Shown: in pieces, positions 5,611 through 7,794 of the stretch
Position numbering within the stretch: the first letter of the stretch is position 1
Layout: each line of letters starts with the position of its first letter
Translations under genes and position numbers: made by a program
Source of the DNA: Mycobacteriaceae bacterium
Lineage (GTDB): Bacteria > Actinomycetota > Actinomycetes > Mycobacteriales > Mycobacteriaceae
Reading direction: 5' to 3'
NCBI GenBank assembly: GCA_019242135.1
Contig: JAFAWC010000087.1
Location: 1 to 7,794 of the forward strand
Length of the DNA: 7,794 nt
The notes under the pieces: generated by a model
What the model saw: only the letters and a program-made list of their open reading frames with translations
Told to the model about the DNA's origin: nothing
The model's database searches: none

Positions 5611-5648
5611 GATGTCCTCCGGTGTGAAAGGTCGCTACCTGCCGCACT

Positions 5649-5708
5649 AGCCTGGACTAGCTGAGCCTGGACTCAGCGAGCCTAGATCAGCCGAGCCTAG
5701 ATCAGCCC
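5649..5708. repeat. 4 x 15-bp tandem repeat in divergent promoter region
   Basis: Four head-to-tail units, each starting AGCCT: AGCCTGGACTAGCTG, AGCCTGGACTCAGCG, AGCCTAGATCAGCCG and AGCCTAGATCAGCCC. Units 1-2 and units 3-4 form two more similar pairs. An inverted repeat, GCTGAG-N6-CTCAGC (5660-5677), spans units 1 and 2. The array lies 38 bp from the DUF3618 start and 45 bp from the bcp start, so it occupies both promoters. It may be a variable-number repeat, an array of regulator sites, or both. Confidence 0.85.
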
Positions 5709-5753
5709 CGGCACCTCACAGCGCACCGGTAGGCGGGAAGGGAGCGGAAGCAG

Positions 5754-6221
5754 ATGACCGTGCGGCTCGAAGTGGGCGATACGGCCCCGCCGTTCACGCT
5801 CGACGACGCCGAAGGCAACACGGTGTCACTGGCCGACTACCGCGGACGCAGGCTGATCGTCTACTTCTACCCTGCCGCCTCCACCCCGGGCTGCACAAAA
5901 CAGGCGTGTGATTTTCGTGACAACCTGCACGCCCTGAATGACGCCGGTCTCGATGTCGTGGGCATCTCCCCGGACAAGCCGGCCAAGCTGGCCAGGTTCC
6001 GTGACGCCGAAGGCCTGACCTTCCCGCTGCTGTCGGATCCCGATCGCACCGTGCTGTCGGCGTGGGGCGCCTACGGTGAGAAAAAGATGTACGGCAAGAC
6101 CGTTGAGGGTGTGATCCGCTCGACTTTCGTGGTCGACGAGAAGGGCAGGATTTCACTGGCCCAGTACAACGTCAGAGCCACCGGACACGTCGACAAGCTG
6201 CGCCGGGACTTGGCGGTCTAA
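5754..6221 (+). CDS. bcp: Thioredoxin-dependent peroxiredoxin Bcp (PrxQ type)
   Basis: Cytoplasmic thiol peroxidase that reduces hydrogen peroxide and organic hydroperoxides, and is recycled by thioredoxin. The 155 residues are of normal length for Bcp. The thioredoxin fold begins with VGDTAPPFTLDD (7-18). The active site YPAASTPGCTKQACDF holds the peroxidatic Cys47 and the resolving Cys52, the Bcp/PrxQ spacing of five. Arg122 (in GVIRSTFVVDE) is the conserved active-site arginine. All key residues are present. ATG 5754 follows GGGAGCGGAAG, a good ribosome site. It is divergent from the DUF3618 gene and its stop overlaps that of the convergent peptidase gene. It corresponds to Rv2521. Confidence 0.96.
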   Translation: MTVRLEVGDTAPPFTLDDAEGNTVSLADYRGRRLIVYFYPAASTPGCTKQACDFRDNLHALNDAGLDVVGISPDKPAKLARFRDAEGLTFPLLSDPDRTVLSAWGAYGEKKMYGKTVEGVIRSTFVVDEKGRISLAQYNVRATGHVDKLRRDLAV

Positions 6222-7543
6222 GCCAGTTTCGCCAGCAGCAGCGCTTCGGCCGCCGCCGCGCGCTCCAGAACACCGAGATGCAGGCTTTCGTTTACGCTAT
6301 GCGCCTGTGTCGCAGGGTCTTCCACGCCGGTCACCAGGATCTTCGCATCCGGGAACGCGTCGGCGAAGGTGGCGATGAAGGGGATGGTTCCGCCCTGCCC
6401 CAGGTCGACGGGATCGGCACCCCACGCCTCGCGGAATGCGATTCGGGCGGTGTCGTAGACGGGTCCGGACGCGTCGATGGCGTAGGGCTGGCCAAGATCG
6501 CCGGGGGTCACGGTGACGCGCGCACCCCAGGGCGCGTGCGACTCGAGGTGGGCGGTCAGCGCGGCGAGGTGCGTGCGGGCGTCGCCGCCCGGCGCCACCC
6601 GCATGCTGACCTTCGCGCGTGCCCGGGGGATCAGCGTGTTCGACGACTGCGCGATTGTCGTCGTGTCGATGCCGATCACGGTGATCGCCGGTTTCGCCCA
6701 TAAGCGCTCGGTGATGCTGCCGGTGCCGATTTGTTGCACGCCGTCAAGCAGGCTCGTTTCCTCGCGCACCTGCTGCGGGGGATAGTCCAGATCGGCGGCA
6801 GCACCTTGGTGCAGGCCGACCACGGCGACGTTGCCTTCGTCGTCGTGCAGGCTCGCGAGCAGACGTGTCAGCACCATCAGCGCATCAGGCACCACCCCGC
6901 CCCACATCCCCGAGTGCAGTCCGTGATCGAGTGTCTCAACCTCGACGACGCAGTCCGCGAGTCCGCGCAGGGACACGGTCAGCGCCGGCACATCGGTACT
7001 CCAGTTGCTGGAATCCGCGAGGACGATGACATCGGCCGCCAGCTTGTCGCGGTGCGCGTCGAGCAGCTTGCCCAGTGAGGGTGAGCCGGACTCCTCCTCA
7101 CCTTCGACGAACACCGTCACGCCCACCGGCGGTGCGCCGCCGTGCGCGCGGAAAGCCGCCAAATGGGTTGCGATGCCTGCCTTGTCATCAGCAGTGCCAC
7201 GTCCGTAGAGCCGTCCGTCGCGTTCTGTGGGCTCGAATGGCGGCGACGCCCACAGGCCGCGGTCACCCTCGGGTTGCACGTCGTGGTGGGCATACAACAA
7301 CACCGTGGGCGCTCCGGGTGGCGCGGGGTGGCGCGCGATGACTGCGGGGCCACCACCCTCGGCGATCAACTCGACATCGTCGAATCCCGCCGCAGACAAC
7401 AGGTTCGCGACGGCCTGCGCACTGCGCTGAACCTCGCTGCGTCTGCCCCGGTCTGCCCACACCGACTCGATGCGCACCAGATCCTCGAGGTCGCGCCGGA
7501 CCGACGGCAGCACGTCGCGCACGCGTTGAACGAGATCGCTCAT
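6218..7543 (-). CDS. M20 family metallopeptidase (dipeptidase, Rv2522c-like)
   Basis: Cytoplasmic zinc peptidase of family M20 (ArgE/DapE/carnosinase group), which hydrolyses small peptides or acyl-amino acids. Its exact substrate is unknown. The 441 residues match M20 dipeptidases. Metal ligands and catalytic residues are all visible: H86-x-D88 in YAHHDVQ, the Asp pair 119-120 in YGRGTADDKAG, catalytic Glu149 and ligand Glu150 in EGEEE, Asp177 in LADSS, and His415 in AHSVNE. A dimerisation domain is inserted at about 190-310, including the conserved LHSGMWGG loop (209-216). ATG 7543 lies 17 bp after the upstream hydrolase stop, so translation may be coupled; its own ribosome site is weak. 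Its stop codon overlaps that of bcp. Confidence 0.93.
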   Translation of the reverse strand: MSDLVQRVRDVLPSVRRDLEDLVRIESVWADRGRRSEVQRSAQAVANLLSAAGFDDVELIAEGGGPAVIARHPAPPGAPTVLLYAHHDVQPEGDRGLWASPPFEPTERDGRLYGRGTADDKAGIATHLAAFRAHGGAPPVGVTVFVEGEEESGSPSLGKLLDAHRDKLAADVIVLADSSNWSTDVPALTVSLRGLADCVVEVETLDHGLHSGMWGGVVPDALMVLTRLLASLHDDEGNVAVVGLHQGAAADLDYPPQQVREETSLLDGVQQIGTGSITERLWAKPAITVIGIDTTTIAQSSNTLIPRARAKVSMRVAPGGDARTHLAALTAHLESHAPWGARVTVTPGDLGQPYAIDASGPVYDTARIAFREAWGADPVDLGQGGTIPFIATFADAFPDAKILVTGVEDPATQAHSVNESLHLGVLERAAAAEALLLAKLA

Positions 7544-7560
7544 GCACCGAGGATAAGGAA

Positions 7561-7794
7561 TCAGGCCGATCGCACCTGCGCCTGGATCGCGGACGCGACC
7601 AGATCCGGATCGTCACACATCGGGAAGTGGTTGCCGTGACGGACGGTCCGTTGGTGCGCGGTCGGGAACAGCGCCTTCCACTTCGGCTGGAAGTGCAGCG
7701 GATCGTTGTGCTGGCCGAAGATCGTCAGCAGTGGCCGGTCCGACAGCGATCCGCGCAGCGCGGCGTCGACCTCGGTGTATAGCTCATCGGCCAC
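7561..7794 (-). CDS. Alpha/beta hydrolase, C-terminal part (runs off window)
   Basis: The last 78 or so codons of a gene whose start lies beyond the right edge. The segment PLLTIFGQHNDPLHF is the late beta-strand followed by the acidic residue of the triad (Asp in HNDP). GNHFPMCDDPDLVASAI is the catalytic-histidine loop and final helix of the alpha/beta-hydrolase fold; a histidine followed by FP and a DDPD stretch is common in haloalkane dehalogenase- and epoxide hydrolase-like members. The nucleophile elbow is outside the window, so esterase, epoxide hydrolase and dehalogenase cannot be told apart. It is upstream of the M20 gene on the same strand, 17 bp away, and the two are probably co-transcribed. 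Confidence 0.8.
   Translation of the reverse strand: MADELYTEVDAALRGSLSDRPLLTIFGQHNDPLHFQPKWKALFPTAHQRTVRHGNHFPMCDDPDLVASAIQAQVRSA

Noticed and set aside
5649..5708. CRISPR-like array
   Set aside because: Units are only 15 bp and directly adjoining, with no spacers and no cas genes.
6278..7639. Several open frames on the plus strand across the M20 and hydrolase genes
   Set aside because: They are antisense to genes with complete motif sets and lack ribosome sites.

Overview
The window looks like chromosomal DNA from a mycobacterium, most likely a Mycolicibacterium/Mycobacterium species. It is GC-rich with strong GC at third codon positions. From ldtB to the M20 peptidase, the gene order matches what I recall of the Mycobacterium tuberculosis Rv2518c-Rv2522c neighbourhood: LdtMt2/LdtB, a DUF3618 membrane protein, Bcp and an M20 peptidase. 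I compared from memory of these families; no database search was run.

Left part (1-2717) is accessory in character. A small heat-shock protein (hsp20, 150-572) follows a leader with several short palindromes, including an 18-bp inverted repeat near the predicted transcription start. A minimal J-domain protein (876-1193) lies downstream, so two heat-shock-type chaperone genes face the same way. Between them are a long GC-rich hairpin and a perfect 10-base Shine-Dalgarno sequence that serves no usable start codon. After about 450 bp with no supported gene comes a lipoprotein (1651-2589) made of six 42-residue NHL blades. It closely resembles the extracellular sensor propeller of the kinase PknD but has no kinase domain.

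Central part (2718-4587) is cell-envelope and tRNA. A small secreted Ala/Pro-rich protein (2718-3041, minus strand) lies 83 bp downstream of ldtB (3125-4354, minus strand), the L,D-transpeptidase that forms 3-3 cross-links in peptidoglycan. Divergent from ldtB is a complete tRNA-Lys(CTT) gene with encoded CCA and a good promoter.

Right part (4588-7794) holds a short helical hypothetical protein, a very basic 64-residue hypothetical protein at the place where I recall M. tuberculosis having PE26, the DUF3618 protein (minus), a 4 x 15-bp tandem repeat in the divergent promoter region, the peroxiredoxin Bcp (plus), an M20 metallopeptidase (minus) whose stop codon overlaps that of bcp, and the C-terminal part of an alpha/beta hydrolase (minus) that runs off the window. 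The hydrolase and peptidase are 17 bp apart and probably form one transcription unit. Apart from shared themes (protein quality control and oxidative defence; envelope building), the genes do not form one pathway. I saw no transposase, CRISPR array or phage genes.
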